Notes under the pieces: generated by a model | What the model saw: only the letters and a program-made list of their open reading frames with translations | Told to the model about the DNA's origin: nothing | Databases searched by the model: none | Shown here: one piece after another, positions 47,068 through 55,823 of the stretch | Layout of the letters: every line of letters starts with the position of its first letter | Position numbering within the stretch: the stretch's first letter is position 1 | DNA from: Anaerotignum sp. | GTDB taxonomy: Bacteria; Bacillota; Clostridia; Lachnospirales; Anaerotignaceae | Length of the DNA stretch: 60,619 bases | Reading direction: 5' to 3' | Assembly (NCBI GenBank): GCA_020024455.1 | Contig: JAHHTU010000011.1 | Span: 1 to 60,619, forward strand | Translations under genes and position numbers: made by a program

Positions 47068-47255
47068 GTATGGAAATATGTGCGTATTGTGCAATCTATC
47101 CGAATGAGGCAGATATTTTGTATGCGAAACAAAGTGTTTTTGATAGAAAAACAGATGTCTGTAAAAAAGTACAAAAAATTTTGACGAAAAATTACAGTAT
47201 TTTTTGTTTGTATCTGTGACAAAGATAAATGTTTTTGTAAAAAAGACAAAAACCA

Positions 47256-47283
47256 TTGACTTTCTTTTTTTTCCTGCTACAAT
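47256..47283 (+). promoter_or_regulatory. promoter of hom
   Basis: TTGACT (47256-47261), 16-base spacer, TACAAT (47278-47283), 36 bases before the start codon. Confidence 0.65.
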
Positions 47284-47318
47284 CAAACATATCAAAAAAG
47301 TAATGGAGGCGGAAACAT

Positions 47319-48608
47319 ATGGAACACAATGTGAAAAAAATTGGACTTTTGGGTTTGGGTACCGTGGGTAGTGGCGTGTATGAGATATTGCAACGCCAAA
47401 AAGATGCATTGGCAAACAAAGTCGGTTGTGATATTGTAGTTGCAAAAATATTGGTTAGAAACAAACAAAAATATGCCACAATGTACCCTGAAACATTGTT
47501 GACAGACCGCTGGGAAGATATTTTGGAAGATGACAGCATTGATATTGTTGTGGAAGTGATGGGCAGTATGGACATTGCCAGAACATACATATCACAAGCA
47601 TTACAAAAAGGAAAACACGTGGTAACGGCAAATAAAGATTTGATGGCAATGCATGGACATGAGCTGTTGCAGCTGGCAAAAGAAAATCATTGTGATTTAC
47701 TGTTTGAGGCAGCTGTGGCAGGTGGTATTCCCATTATACGCCCGCTCAAACAATGCTTACTGGGCAACAACATTTCAGAAGTGATGGGGATTATCAATGG
47801 TACAACAAACTTTATATTGACCAAAATGGCAGAAGAAGGCATGGATTTTGCAGATGCATTGAAATTGGCACAGGATTTGGGATACGCAGAGGCAGACCCG
47901 ACTGCCGATGTGGAAGGACACGATGCCGGCAGAAAATTGGCAATTATGGCCTCGATTGCATTCCATACACCTGTGACATTTACAGATGTATATACAGAGG
48001 GCATTACAAAAATTCAGGCGAAAGATATTCGTTATGCACATGAACTGGGATATGAAATCAAACTGCTGGGGATTGCAAAACAGGCAGAAGATGGTGTGGA
48101 AGTGAAAGTACACCCAACCATGATACCACAAAATCACCCTTTGGCAGCTGTAAAAGACAGCTTTAATGCCGTATTTGTACATGGGGACGCCGTAGATGAT
48201 GCGATGTTCTATGGTCGTGGTGCAGGTTCTTTGCCAACCGGTTCTGCTGTGGTGGGTGACATATTAGATGTTGCCAGAAATATGGTATATGGCTGTACTG
48301 CCAGAATTGGTTGCAGTTGTTATTATGATTTGCCAATCAAAGAGATGCTGGATACCGTAAGCAGTTATTATATCCGTATGAAATTGGAGGACAGAGCAGG
48401 TACATTGGCAGAATTGGCAGGTGTATTCGGCAAAAACGGCGTGAGTATTTCCATGTTGATTCAAAAGGCAAAAGAGGGAGATACCGCAGAAGTTGTCATT
48501 GTGTCTTATGATGTCAAAGAACGCCAGTTCAGAGATTCTTTGGCAACCATTTCCGCTATGCCGATGGTGAAAGAAATTTCCTCCGTTATTCGTGTGCATC
48601 AAGCATAA
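47319..48608 (+). CDS. hom: homoserine dehydrogenase
   Basis: Hom (429 residues) reduces aspartate semialdehyde to homoserine with NAD(P)H, the branch point to threonine and methionine. The Rossmann motif is GLLGLGTVGSGV near the start; GIINGTTNFILTKM and GYAEADPTADVEGHDAGRKL carry the substrate and catalytic Lys/Asp residues. A C-terminal ACT domain (from about 348, YYIRMKLEDRAGTLAELAGVF) indicates feedback control by an amino acid, usually threonine. GGAGGCGGAAACAT precedes the ATG. No thrB or thrC is adjacent. Confidence 0.95.
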   Translation: MEHNVKKIGLLGLGTVGSGVYEILQRQKDALANKVGCDIVVAKILVRNKQKYATMYPETLLTDRWEDILEDDSIDIVVEVMGSMDIARTYISQALQKGKHVVTANKDLMAMHGHELLQLAKENHCDLLFEAAVAGGIPIIRPLKQCLLGNNISEVMGIINGTTNFILTKMAEEGMDFADALKLAQDLGYAEADPTADVEGHDAGRKLAIMASIAFHTPVTFTDVYTEGITKIQAKDIRYAHELGYEIKLLGIAKQAEDGVEVKVHPTMIPQNHPLAAVKDSFNAVFVHGDAVDDAMFYGRGAGSLPTGSAVVGDILDVARNMVYGCTARIGCSCYYDLPIKEMLDTVSSYYIRMKLEDRAGTLAELAGVFGKNGVSISMLIQKAKEGDTAEVVIVSYDVKERQFRDSLATISAMPMVKEISSVIRVHQA

Positions 48609-48646
48609 TTGTATACGAAAAAATACGGATAAAACAAGAAATACAG

Positions 48647-48675
48647 TTGACAAAAAACAGACGATATAGTAAGAT
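48647..48675 (+). promoter_or_regulatory. promoter of tRNA-Pro copy 1
   Basis: TTGACA (48647-48652), 17-base spacer, TAAGAT (48670-48675), 12 bases before the tRNA. Confidence 0.8.
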
Positions 48676-48686
48676 AATGAAGTCGT

Positions 48687-48760
48687 CGAGGCGTGGCTCA
48701 GCTTGGTAGAGCGCTACATTAGGGATGTAGAGGTCGCAGGTTCAAATCCTGTCGCCTCGA
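48687..48760 (+). tRNA. tRNA-Pro(AGG), copy 1
   Basis: A 74-base tRNA: acceptor CGAGGCG / CGCCTCG with discriminator A, anticodon stem CTACA / TGTAG around TTAGGGA (anticodon AGG), T-arm CGCAGG / CCTGTCG-type with TTCAAAT. CCA is not encoded. A34 would need deamination to inosine to read CCC as well as CCU. Confidence 0.93.
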
Positions 48761-48769
48761 TGGTTTCAG

Positions 48770-48806
48770 AACTCGTTAAAGCAAATGTTGTTTTAACGAG
48801 TTTTTT
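48770..48806 (+). terminator. terminator of tRNA-Pro copy 1
   Basis: AACTCGTTAAA / TTTAACGAGTT stem followed by TTTT. Confidence 0.85.
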
Positions 48807-48849
48807 ATTGCAAAAATATGAAAATTGTATACGATAAGGAAAGTAGTAT

Positions 48850-49512
48850 ATGATGAACAGAAGAAACAGAGGTGATGTTGTGCAGCAGCAGAAAGAACAA
48901 TCAGACGCTTTGGTTGCATTGGCAAAAAAAGGGGATATGCAGGCATTTGAAACATTGCTTATCAAACACGAAAAAATGGTGTATCATATTGCGTTTCGTA
49001 TGTTTGGTACATTGGAAGATGCAAAAGATATTTCGCAAGATGTTTTTTTGAAAGTATATCGCAATTTACAATATTTTGATGAGAAATCTGCGTTTTCCAC
49101 ATGGGTATATCGGATTGCGGTCAATACCTGTATTGATGAAATGCGAAAACGAAAAGGCAAACAAACATATTCCTTAGAGGCAGAATTGGAAGATAGTGAG
49201 GGTGTATATCAAAAACAATTTGCAGATGATGGACAAACGCCGGAGCAAAGTATGATGCGAAAAGAAGCACAACGTGAAATTTTGCAGGCTTTGGAACGGT
49301 TGTCACCGGAACATAAAATGGCAATTATATTGCGTGATATTCGTGGATTTTCTTATGAGGAAATTGCAGAGATAACAGATACCGGTTTAGGTACGGTAAA
49401 ATCCAGAATTTCCCGTGCAAGACAGCAACTCAAAGAAGAAATTTTGAAAAATGAGGAACAAATCGAAAAAAATATCCGTCAAAGCAGTAGAAAGGAGGGA
49501 AGGCATTTATGA
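48850..49512 (+). CDS. ECF-type RNA polymerase sigma factor
   Basis: A 220-residue extracytoplasmic-function sigma factor. Region 2 is clear (FRMFGTLEDAKDISQDVFLKV and AFSTWVYRIAVNTCIDEMRKRK), and region 4 has LSPEHKMAIILRDIRGFSYE with the helix-turn-helix ITDTGLGTVKSRISRARQQL. AAGGA precedes ATG 48850; a GTG at 48880 behind AGAGGTGAT is an alternative start. Its last codon overlaps the anti-sigma start (ATGA), so the pair is translationally coupled. It probably responds to an envelope signal passed by the membrane-bound anti-sigma factor. Confidence 0.92.
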   Translation: MMNRRNRGDVVQQQKEQSDALVALAKKGDMQAFETLLIKHEKMVYHIAFRMFGTLEDAKDISQDVFLKVYRNLQYFDEKSAFSTWVYRIAVNTCIDEMRKRKGKQTYSLEAELEDSEGVYQKQFADDGQTPEQSMMRKEAQREILQALERLSPEHKMAIILRDIRGFSYEEIAEITDTGLGTVKSRISRARQQLKEEILKNEEQIEKNIRQSSRKEGRHL

Positions 49513-50435
49513 AATGCGTAGATTGTAAAGAAAATCTGTGGGCATATTTGGAAAATGACGTATCGGCAGATATGGCACAAGAAATACAACAGCATTTGCA
49601 AGTATGTCAAAATTGTCAGGAAGAATTGAAATGGACACAAAATATGATGCAGGCATTGCATGACCTTCCCGATGCAACACTGCCGGACGGATACCATGCA
49701 GAATTGATGCAAAAAATAGAAAAGGAAGCAAAACAAAACAATGTTGTATCATTTCCAAAAGCCAAAACAAAAAATTGGAGAAATTTTGGTTTGGTAGCGG
49801 CAGCTGTGTTGTTGGTGGCAGCAGTTGGTGGACTGCAAGGGATACAACAAATGCGACAACCATATGATGCCGTTGTTGCAGAGGCAAACCGCCCTGTCCC
49901 CATACGGCAGGAAGAAACAAAAACAGAAGAACGTGCAGAGCAAACAAAAAAATTGCAAGGTGCACCCGATGTGCAAGAATATCATGCAGTAGAGGTACAA
50001 GAGGCAAAACAAGAACCAAGTATCCCACAAAAGCAAACAGTATCCATACAAGATGCGAAAACACAAGAACCCATGCAGGTATTTTATGATGCACCACCGC
50101 AGGCAACCGGTATCGAGCCAGTGGAAAGCGAGCAAGACACACAACGTTTGATGACAAATCGTGCAAATATACAACAGACAGAAACAGAATATGTCACATT
50201 GACTGTAAAAAATCAGCAAACAGCTTTGGAGGATATTCAAAAAGCCGCTGAAAATCTGTCGTTGCAGGCAGTGACAACAGAAAATCAAGTGACAATTTCC
50301 ATGCAATATCAGCAAAAGACAGACTTTTATACAGCACTGCAAGATATGGGGGATTTGACAATAGATACGAAAGTTTCAGAATCTATACAAGCAGAAGATA
50401 TCATACAGGTGCAGATTACTTGTCAGCAATTATAA
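49509..50435 (+). CDS. zinc-finger anti-sigma factor with extracytoplasmic domain
   Basis: A 308-residue anti-sigma factor. The N-terminal zf-HC2 domain has H29xxxC33xxC36 plus C3 and C6. One membrane helix follows (about 88-107, GLVAAAVLLVAAVGGL), then a Gln/Glu-rich linker and an external domain of about 90 residues (VTLTVKNQQTALEDIQKAAE and later VSMQ-like strands) that resembles the DUF4349/YfaP-like ferredoxin fold. It would hold the ECF factor at the membrane until the outside domain senses stress. ATGA overlap with the sigma gene. The external signal is unknown. Confidence 0.87.
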   Translation: MKCVDCKENLWAYLENDVSADMAQEIQQHLQVCQNCQEELKWTQNMMQALHDLPDATLPDGYHAELMQKIEKEAKQNNVVSFPKAKTKNWRNFGLVAAAVLLVAAVGGLQGIQQMRQPYDAVVAEANRPVPIRQEETKTEERAEQTKKLQGAPDVQEYHAVEVQEAKQEPSIPQKQTVSIQDAKTQEPMQVFYDAPPQATGIEPVESEQDTQRLMTNRANIQQTETEYVTLTVKNQQTALEDIQKAAENLSLQAVTTENQVTISMQYQQKTDFYTALQDMGDLTIDTKVSESIQAEDIIQVQITCQQL

Positions 50436-50439
50436 TAGG

Positions 50440-50473
50440 AAAAGCGGTGTATATGTACAAAGCCGCTTTTTTT
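50440..50473 (+). terminator. terminator of the sigma/anti-sigma operon
   Basis: AAAAGCGG / CCGCTTTT stem with a T run. Confidence 0.85.
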
Positions 50474-50498
50474 GTTTGTATTTCCAAACAAAAATGTG

Positions 50499-50527
50499 TT
50501 GACAAATGCAAAATATTGTAGTAAAAT
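50499..50527 (+). promoter_or_regulatory. promoter of tRNA-Pro copy 2
   Basis: TTGACA (50499-50504), 17-base spacer, TAAAAT (50522-50527), 11 bases before the tRNA. Confidence 0.82.
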
Positions 50528-50538
50528 AAAAAAGTCGT

Positions 50539-50612
50539 CGAGGCGTGGCTCAGCTTGGTAGAGCGCTACATTAGGGATGTAGAGGTCGCAGGTTCAAATC
50601 CTGTCGCCTCGA
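50539..50612 (+). tRNA. tRNA-Pro(AGG), copy 2
   Basis: Identical over all 74 bases to the copy at 48687-48760, with the shared flanks AAGTCGT before and TG after. Promoter and terminator sequences differ between the copies. Confidence 0.93.
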
Positions 50613-50614
50613 TG

Positions 50615-50651
50615 AAACCTGTTAAAGTATCATACTTTAACAGGTTTTTTT
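50615..50651 (+). terminator. terminator of tRNA-Pro copy 2
   Basis: AACCTGTTAAAG / CTTTAACAGGTT stem followed by a T run. Confidence 0.88.
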
Positions 50652-50678
50652 GTGTAAAAACAGAAAGGTGGTAAGCAG

Positions 50679-51509
50679 ATGTTACAAAAAACAAACTTTC
50701 ATACACATACGCTATATTGTGATGGGAAAAATACACCCGAAGAAATGGTGCAAGCCGCCATCGAAAAAAAATTTGTATCTTTGGGATTTTCCTCTCATAG
50801 TTATACCGCATATGACACCGGTTATTGCATGGCAAAAGAAGATATCCCAAAATATCAAAATGAAATTCGTGCATTACAGAAAAAATATCAGAACCAAATC
50901 CAGATATTCTGCGGTGTGGAACAGGATTTTTATGCAGAAAGCGGTATAGAGGGGTTTGATTATGTGATTGGTTCTGTACACGCAATTGCAAAGGACGGAA
51001 ACTGTTATACCATAGATGCATCAAAAGCACAGACCAATCAACTGGTGACACAGGAATTCGATGGGGATTTTCTCAAATTGGCAGAATGTTATTTTGAAAC
51101 GGTGGCACACGTTGTGGAACAAACAGATGCAGACATCATTGGGCATTTTGATTTAATTACAAAATTTTATGAAAACGCAGCATGGTTGGAGGACAAAAGA
51201 TATCGTTTTGCGGCATGGGCGGCGATGGAACATTTACTGCAATTTGACAAGCCGTTTGAAATCAATACAGGAGCGATATATCGAGGGTTTCGCACAGAAG
51301 CATATCCTGCCGTTTGGTTATTGAAAGCACTGCAAAAACAAGGCGGAAAAGTATTGTTATCCAGCGATAGCCACGATACCCATTCGTTAGGATATGGGTT
51401 TGAAACCATATTGTCCATGATACAGGAAATTGGTTTCCAAAGTATGTGCATTTGGACGGAAAACGGTATGAAAGAAGTGGATATTTCAAATAAAAAAGTA
51501 TTCTTATAA
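50679..51509 (+). CDS. hisK: histidinol-phosphatase, PHP family
   Basis: HisK (276 residues) removes phosphate from histidinol phosphate, the penultimate step of histidine synthesis. It has the PHP metal sites NFHTHTLYCDGKNTPEE at the start, GFSSHSY, the IGSVHAI histidine, DIIGHFDL and the C-terminal LSSDSHDTHSLGYGF. The start follows AAAGGTGGTAAGCAG. No other his genes are nearby, which is common for this enzyme. Its stop lies inside the bidirectional terminator shared with nrdG. Confidence 0.92.
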   Translation: MLQKTNFHTHTLYCDGKNTPEEMVQAAIEKKFVSLGFSSHSYTAYDTGYCMAKEDIPKYQNEIRALQKKYQNQIQIFCGVEQDFYAESGIEGFDYVIGSVHAIAKDGNCYTIDASKAQTNQLVTQEFDGDFLKLAECYFETVAHVVEQTDADIIGHFDLITKFYENAAWLEDKRYRFAAWAAMEHLLQFDKPFEINTGAIYRGFRTEAYPAVWLLKALQKQGGKVLLSSDSHDTHSLGYGFETILSMIQEIGFQSMCIWTENGMKEVDISNKKVFL

Positions 51510-51530
51510 ACATAAGAATACTTTTTTTGA
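51493..51530. terminator. bidirectional terminator between hisK and nrdG
   Basis: AAAGTATTCTTAT / ATAAGAATACTTT stem with A run left and T run right, overlapping the hisK stop codon. Confidence 0.9.
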
Positions 51531-52025
51531 TTATGTCCATAAAACAATGGTATTTTGTGCAAACGAGGCTTTGACATCTATCAATCTTTGGTTTTGACTG
51601 CCTCGAAACTGCAAGTCCAAAGAGCGTTGGTGTTCCAGAAAACGACCGTCAACCAATACGTCTGTATGTTGCAATAATGCCATACGGTCGGTATTTTGTT
51701 CTGCGAGCAGTTGCTCCCAAGTGTAACCTGTATACGTCCATACATTCAAGCCAAGTGTGTGAGCCTGTTTGGCAAGCTCGGCACAGGCGGCAGCTTGCTC
51801 CATAGGGTCGCCACCGGATAATGTGATACCGTCCAACAAAGGATTTTCCGATGCAACTTGTATGATGTCATCGGTATATACCCAATAACCACCCGAAAAA
51901 TCATGTGTTTCGGGATTGTGGCAACCGTTGCAGTGGTGGGTACAACCTTGTGTGAATACAGTCAGCCGCAAACCTGCACCATCTACAATGGAGTCGTTGA
52001 CAACACCACTGATTTTGATGTTCAT
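51531..52025 (-). CDS. nrdG: anaerobic ribonucleotide reductase activating protein
   Basis: NrdG (164 residues) is the radical-SAM activase that installs the glycyl radical in NrdD. The [4Fe-4S] ligands are in CTHHCNGC (CxxxCxxC), preceded by VDGAGLRLTVFTQG and followed by ITLSGGDPMEQ, which holds the SAM amino group. Its ATG begins one base after the nrdD TAA, with GAGGGATAAC as ribosome site, so the two genes form one coupled operon. Confidence 0.95.
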   Translation of the reverse strand: MNIKISGVVNDSIVDGAGLRLTVFTQGCTHHCNGCHNPETHDFSGGYWVYTDDIIQVASENPLLDGITLSGGDPMEQAAACAELAKQAHTLGLNVWTYTGYTWEQLLAEQNTDRMALLQHTDVLVDGRFLEHQRSLDLQFRGSQNQRLIDVKASFAQNTIVLWT

Positions 52026-52026
52026 G

Positions 52027-54390
52027 TTATCCCTCGTTTCTGGGTTGCAGTTTCACATCGGTGACAAGATTATGTTTCACTCTGTCACGCACTTCTGCAC
52101 GTTTGGCATTATTGAAACGCTCAAGCGTTCCAACCAGATAACCGGTGATACGACGAATCCGTTGGAAACCGACTTCTCCCTCTGTTTCGGCTCTGCCACA
52201 TTTTGGGCAAGTATCGCCAATGATACCTTGATAGCCACAAATGGGGTCACGGTCAATGGGGTGGTTGATAGAGCCATAGCCAATGCCTTGCTGTTTCATG
52301 TAACGAATGATTTTCTCAAAGGCATCTAAATTGGTGGAAGGGTCGCCGTCCAATTCCACATATGTGATGTGTCCGCCATTTGTCAAAGCGTGATATGGTG
52401 CTTCCAGTTGTATTTTTTTATAGGCACTGATGGGGTAATACACAGGAATATGGAAACTGTTTGTATAATATTCTCTGTCTGTAATCCCTGGAATAGAGCC
52501 AAAGCGTTTGCGGTCCATTTCCACAAATCTGCCGGAAAGTCCTTCGGCAGGTGTGGCAAGCAATGAAAAATTGAGCTTTGTTTTTTTGGAAATGGCATCT
52601 AAACGGTTTCGCATATGTGCGATGATGTCCAAACCCAATTCTTGTGCCATTTCACTTTCACCATGATGTACCCCAAGGAGTGCTTTCAATGTTTCCGCAA
52701 GTCCGATAAACCCGATGGACAATGTACCATGTTTCAAGACTTCCCGCACTTCTTGTTGATAGGATAATGTGTCACTATCCAACCAAATGCCTTGTCCCAT
52801 CAAAAACGGATAGTTTTGTACTTTTTTCTTTGCCTGTATTTCAAATCGTTCCAGTAATTGTTCCACAACCAAATCTATGGTTTTATCCAAATCGATAAAA
52901 AATAAATCAAACATATGGATATCATCTTCTTTTGCACATAATGCAATACGGGGTAAATTGATGGTGGTAAAACTCAAATTGCCTCTGCCATATGTGGTTT
53001 CTTTTTCGGGGTCGTGTATGTTTGCCATCACACGGGTACGGCAACCCATATATGCAATTTCTGTTTCGGGGTGTCCCTCTTTGTAATATTCCAAATTAAA
53101 AGGGGCATCTTGGAATGAGAAATTCGGGAACAAACGCTTTGCACTCACACGACAAGCCAGTTTGAACAAATCATAGTTAGGTTCACCGGGGTTGAAATTG
53201 ATGCCATCTTTGACACGGAAAATTTGTATCGGGAATATGGCAGTTTCCCCATTGCCCAAGCCTGCCTCTGTGACCAACAACATATTTTTCATGACCATGC
53301 GTGCCTCTGCGGAGGTGGCTGTGCCATAGTTGATGGAGGAAAAGGGTGTTTGTGCCCCTGCACGGCTGTGCATGGTGTTCAAATTATGCAATAATGCCTC
53401 CATTGCCTGATAGGTTTCTCTGTCGGTTTCTTCGGTTGCTTTTTGTACGGAAAGCGATTTTACTTTTTGATAGACAGCAGTATCCAAGCCTATGTTTTGC
53501 ATGGCAGTATATTCTGCATCATCATATGCTTGTGTGTTTTCCAATGTGGGGACAAAGCCATCTTGTTCCAAAGATACAAACAGGTCTTTGACAGCATTTG
53601 CAGTTTGTGCATCTACCAAAATTTCCATGAAGCTTGCAAAATTGGAACGATAGCGTTTTTTATATGTTTTGGCAACACCGGGTGCCATACTGTAATCGAA
53701 ATTTGGTATGGATTGCCCTCCATGTTGGTCATTTTGATTGGACTGTATGGCAATACAAGCCAAAGAGGCATAACTCAATATACTGTTTGGTTCACGCAAT
53801 ACCCCATGCCCTGTGGAAAATCCGTTTGTAAACAATTTGGACAAATCAATTTGACAACAAGTGGTGGTCAGTGTGTAAAAATCCAAATCATGAATATGAA
53901 TATCACCGTTGCGATGTGCTGCGGCGTGTGTTGGATTTAAGACATAAGATGCATAAAAGTGTTTTGCACCTTCCGAGCCATATTTGAGCATAGCACCCAT
54001 GGCAGTATTGCCGTCAATATTTGCATTTTCTCTTTTGATATCGCTATCGGTAGCATCTGTGTATGTAATGTCTTGGAATGTTTTCATCAAACGGTCATTC
54101 ATATTACGGATACGGGTACGCTCTGCACGATAGAGAATATATGCTTTGGCAGTTTTTGCATAACCATGGTGGATGAGTACTTGCTCCACCGTATCCTGTA
54201 TTTGCTCCACGCTGGGGCTGTCGGTGGTTGCATTTTCAAAACAGTCGGAAACTTCCTGTGCCATTTGCAAACAGTGTGCATGGTCTTTGTTTTCATTGGT
54301 TGCTTGGAATGCACGTGCAATGGCATTTGCAATTTTTTCCAAATCAAAAGTTACGGTTCTGCCATCTCGTTTGGTAATGGTGGTTATCAT
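52027..54390 (-). CDS. nrdD: anaerobic ribonucleoside-triphosphate reductase
   Basis: Class III ribonucleotide reductase (787 residues), oxygen-sensitive, makes dNTPs in the absence of air. An N-terminal ATP-cone (about 1-95, RDGRTVTFDLEKIANAIARAF) provides allosteric control. The C-terminal zinc site is CGYQGIIGDTCPKCG, and the glycyl radical residue is Gly750 in RRITGYLVGTLERFN. The start at 54390 follows GAGAGGCGATTTTG. The promoter upstream carries two NrdR boxes, and nrdR itself lies close by on the other strand. Confidence 0.96.
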   Translation of the reverse strand: MITTITKRDGRTVTFDLEKIANAIARAFQATNENKDHAHCLQMAQEVSDCFENATTDSPSVEQIQDTVEQVLIHHGYAKTAKAYILYRAERTRIRNMNDRLMKTFQDITYTDATDSDIKRENANIDGNTAMGAMLKYGSEGAKHFYASYVLNPTHAAAHRNGDIHIHDLDFYTLTTTCCQIDLSKLFTNGFSTGHGVLREPNSILSYASLACIAIQSNQNDQHGGQSIPNFDYSMAPGVAKTYKKRYRSNFASFMEILVDAQTANAVKDLFVSLEQDGFVPTLENTQAYDDAEYTAMQNIGLDTAVYQKVKSLSVQKATEETDRETYQAMEALLHNLNTMHSRAGAQTPFSSINYGTATSAEARMVMKNMLLVTEAGLGNGETAIFPIQIFRVKDGINFNPGEPNYDLFKLACRVSAKRLFPNFSFQDAPFNLEYYKEGHPETEIAYMGCRTRVMANIHDPEKETTYGRGNLSFTTINLPRIALCAKEDDIHMFDLFFIDLDKTIDLVVEQLLERFEIQAKKKVQNYPFLMGQGIWLDSDTLSYQQEVREVLKHGTLSIGFIGLAETLKALLGVHHGESEMAQELGLDIIAHMRNRLDAISKKTKLNFSLLATPAEGLSGRFVEMDRKRFGSIPGITDREYYTNSFHIPVYYPISAYKKIQLEAPYHALTNGGHITYVELDGDPSTNLDAFEKIIRYMKQQGIGYGSINHPIDRDPICGYQGIIGDTCPKCGRAETEGEVGFQRIRRITGYLVGTLERFNNAKRAEVRDRVKHNLVTDVKLQPRNEG

Positions 54391-54458
54391 CAAAATCGCC
54401 TCTCTTTGGTTGATATTTTTGTGATACAGCATAAAAATGTCGGTTTTTTATAAACGAT

Positions 54459-54527
54459 ACACAATATATAGTTGTAACAAAATAAAAATTGTGCATATAT
54501 TGTATTGCGAAATTCGGTTTCTGTCAA
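54459..54527 (-). promoter_or_regulatory. nrdDG promoter with tandem NrdR boxes
   Basis: Minus-strand promoter TTGACA (54527-54522), 17-base spacer, TACAAT (54504-54499). Box 1 (54459-54474, ACACAATATATAGTTG) matches the NrdR consensus at 14 of 16 positions. Box 2 (54490-54505) keeps the right half ATATATTGT and overlaps the -10. The two are exactly 31 bp apart, the usual three-turn NrdR spacing. Repression by NrdR with dATP is inferred. Confidence 0.85.
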
Positions 54528-54593
54528 GTGCAAAACAGGGGAAGTCAAATACAAATTTTGCATAGAATGATAACAAAAAGGAGAAAATAGCAT

Positions 54594-54860
54594 ATGGAGA
54601 AATTTTCGGATTTACAGGAAAAAGAAGTCATCAATATTTGTGACGGCAAGCGATTGGGATATGTCGAAGATTTGGAGTTTGAGCAACAAAGCGGAAAAAT
54701 TTGTACATTGATTGTGCCGATGGATTGCGGAAAATGGAATGTATTTTCCAAGACAAGAGCCTATTATGTGCCTTGGCGGTGTATCAAACGCATTGGCGAT
54801 GATATTATATTGGTGGAAGTGGATACAGAACAGATTTGCAGGGAATTAAGCTGTCGCTGA
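54594..54860 (+). CDS. ylmC: YlmC/YmxH-family PRC-barrel sporulation protein
   Basis: An 88-residue PRC-barrel protein of the YlmC/YmxH group found in endospore-forming Firmicutes. FSDLQEKEVINICDGKRLGYVEDLEFE is the family signature and VPWRCIKRIGDDIILVEV closes the barrel. The molecular role is not established; the family is associated with sporulation. AAGGAGAAAATAGCAT precedes the start. It appears to lead an operon with nrdR; the gap between them is about 90 bases. Confidence 0.85.
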   Translation: MEKFSDLQEKEVINICDGKRLGYVEDLEFEQQSGKICTLIVPMDCGKWNVFSKTRAYYVPWRCIKRIGDDIILVEVDTEQICRELSCR

Positions 54861-54951
54861 AACACCTGTTTTGCTTGACCTGATGGGCTTTGTGGCTTAT
54901 ACTATGAAGAAAAGAAATACAAAGGAACATTATTGTAGAGGAGGATTGGGC

Positions 54952-55419
54952 ATGAAATGTCCTTTTTGCAATTATACAGATACCAAAGTGATTGATTCCA
55001 GAGCACAGGACGAAGGTTCTGTCATTCGTCGCCGTCGTATGTGTGAACAGTGTGGGAAACGGTTTACTACATATGAAAGAATGGATATGATTCCCATTAC
55101 GGTGATTAAACGAAACGGTACAAGAGAAATTTTTGACAAAGCAAAATTACAAAACGGGATTATCAAATCTTGTAACAAACGTCCTGTCACAGCCGCAGAT
55201 ATTCAGAAATTGGTAGATGATATCGAAAATGTATTGATGGGCAGCGGAGAGCGTGAAGTGGAAAGCCAAATGCTTGGCACAATGGTCATTGACAGATTGA
55301 AAGATTTGGACGAAGTGGCATATGTACGTTTTGCATCGGTATATCGCCAGTTTACAGATATTAACAGTTTTATGGACGAATTGAAAAAAATGTTGGTGGA
55401 GAAAGATATACAGGAATAA
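54952..55419 (+). CDS. nrdR: transcriptional repressor NrdR
   Basis: NrdR (155 residues) represses ribonucleotide reductase genes. The zinc ribbon uses C3, C6, C31 and C34 (CPFC...CEQC) with RRRRMC between, and the ATP-cone from about residue 49 (VIKRNGTREIFDKAKLQNGI) senses ATP/dATP. Length is standard. The start at 54952 follows GAGGAGGATTGGGC; in-frame codons upstream are not conserved in type. The adjacent nrdDG promoter has paired NrdR boxes, which makes this a local feedback circuit. Confidence 0.96.
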   Translation: MKCPFCNYTDTKVIDSRAQDEGSVIRRRRMCEQCGKRFTTYERMDMIPITVIKRNGTREIFDKAKLQNGIIKSCNKRPVTAADIQKLVDDIENVLMGSGEREVESQMLGTMVIDRLKDLDEVAYVRFASVYRQFTDINSFMDELKKMLVEKDIQE

Positions 55420-55430
55420 AAGAGGTCAGT

Positions 55431-55703
55431 ATGGAACAAAAAGCAAAAGCAATCTTTGCGGCAGCAAATGCACAGGGCAAACAAAAATCTATGGAAATTG
55501 CAGAGGTATACCAAAAAAGCGGCATGGAAGTTTTGGAAATTGCAGAACAAGATATCTTGCGATGTCAAGAAATTGCGAGGCAGCAACAAGCAACGCATTT
55601 GTTATATTTTCATGACCAAGAGCAGATTACCATGCATATTTTTTCGGAAGAAATGGGAGAGATTTCCGTAGAAATGCAGGTTTCCGATTTGCAAATGCCA
55701 TAA
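55431..55703 (+). CDS. small hypothetical protein downstream of nrdR
   Basis: A 90-residue acidic protein with a helical first half (KAKAIFAAANAQGKQKSMEI) and a second half of short strands (THLLYFHDQEQITMHIFSEE). No family recognised. It begins 12 bases after the nrdR stop with AAAGAGGTCAGT before the ATG, so it is very likely cotranscribed with nrdR. A weak GC hairpin (CGGGAA / TTCCCG) lies just beyond its stop. Confidence 0.6.
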   Translation: MEQKAKAIFAAANAQGKQKSMEIAEVYQKSGMEVLEIAEQDILRCQEIARQQQATHLLYFHDQEQITMHIFSEEMGEISVEMQVSDLQMP

Positions 55704-55823
55704 GCAAAAAAACGGGAATTTTCCCGAAAGAAAAATTTTATATAGACAGGCAATAATTTACAAAATACCTCATAAGATAAAATTGTAAGACGATACAGTT
55801 TATTTTAAGGAGGTATTTTTATT

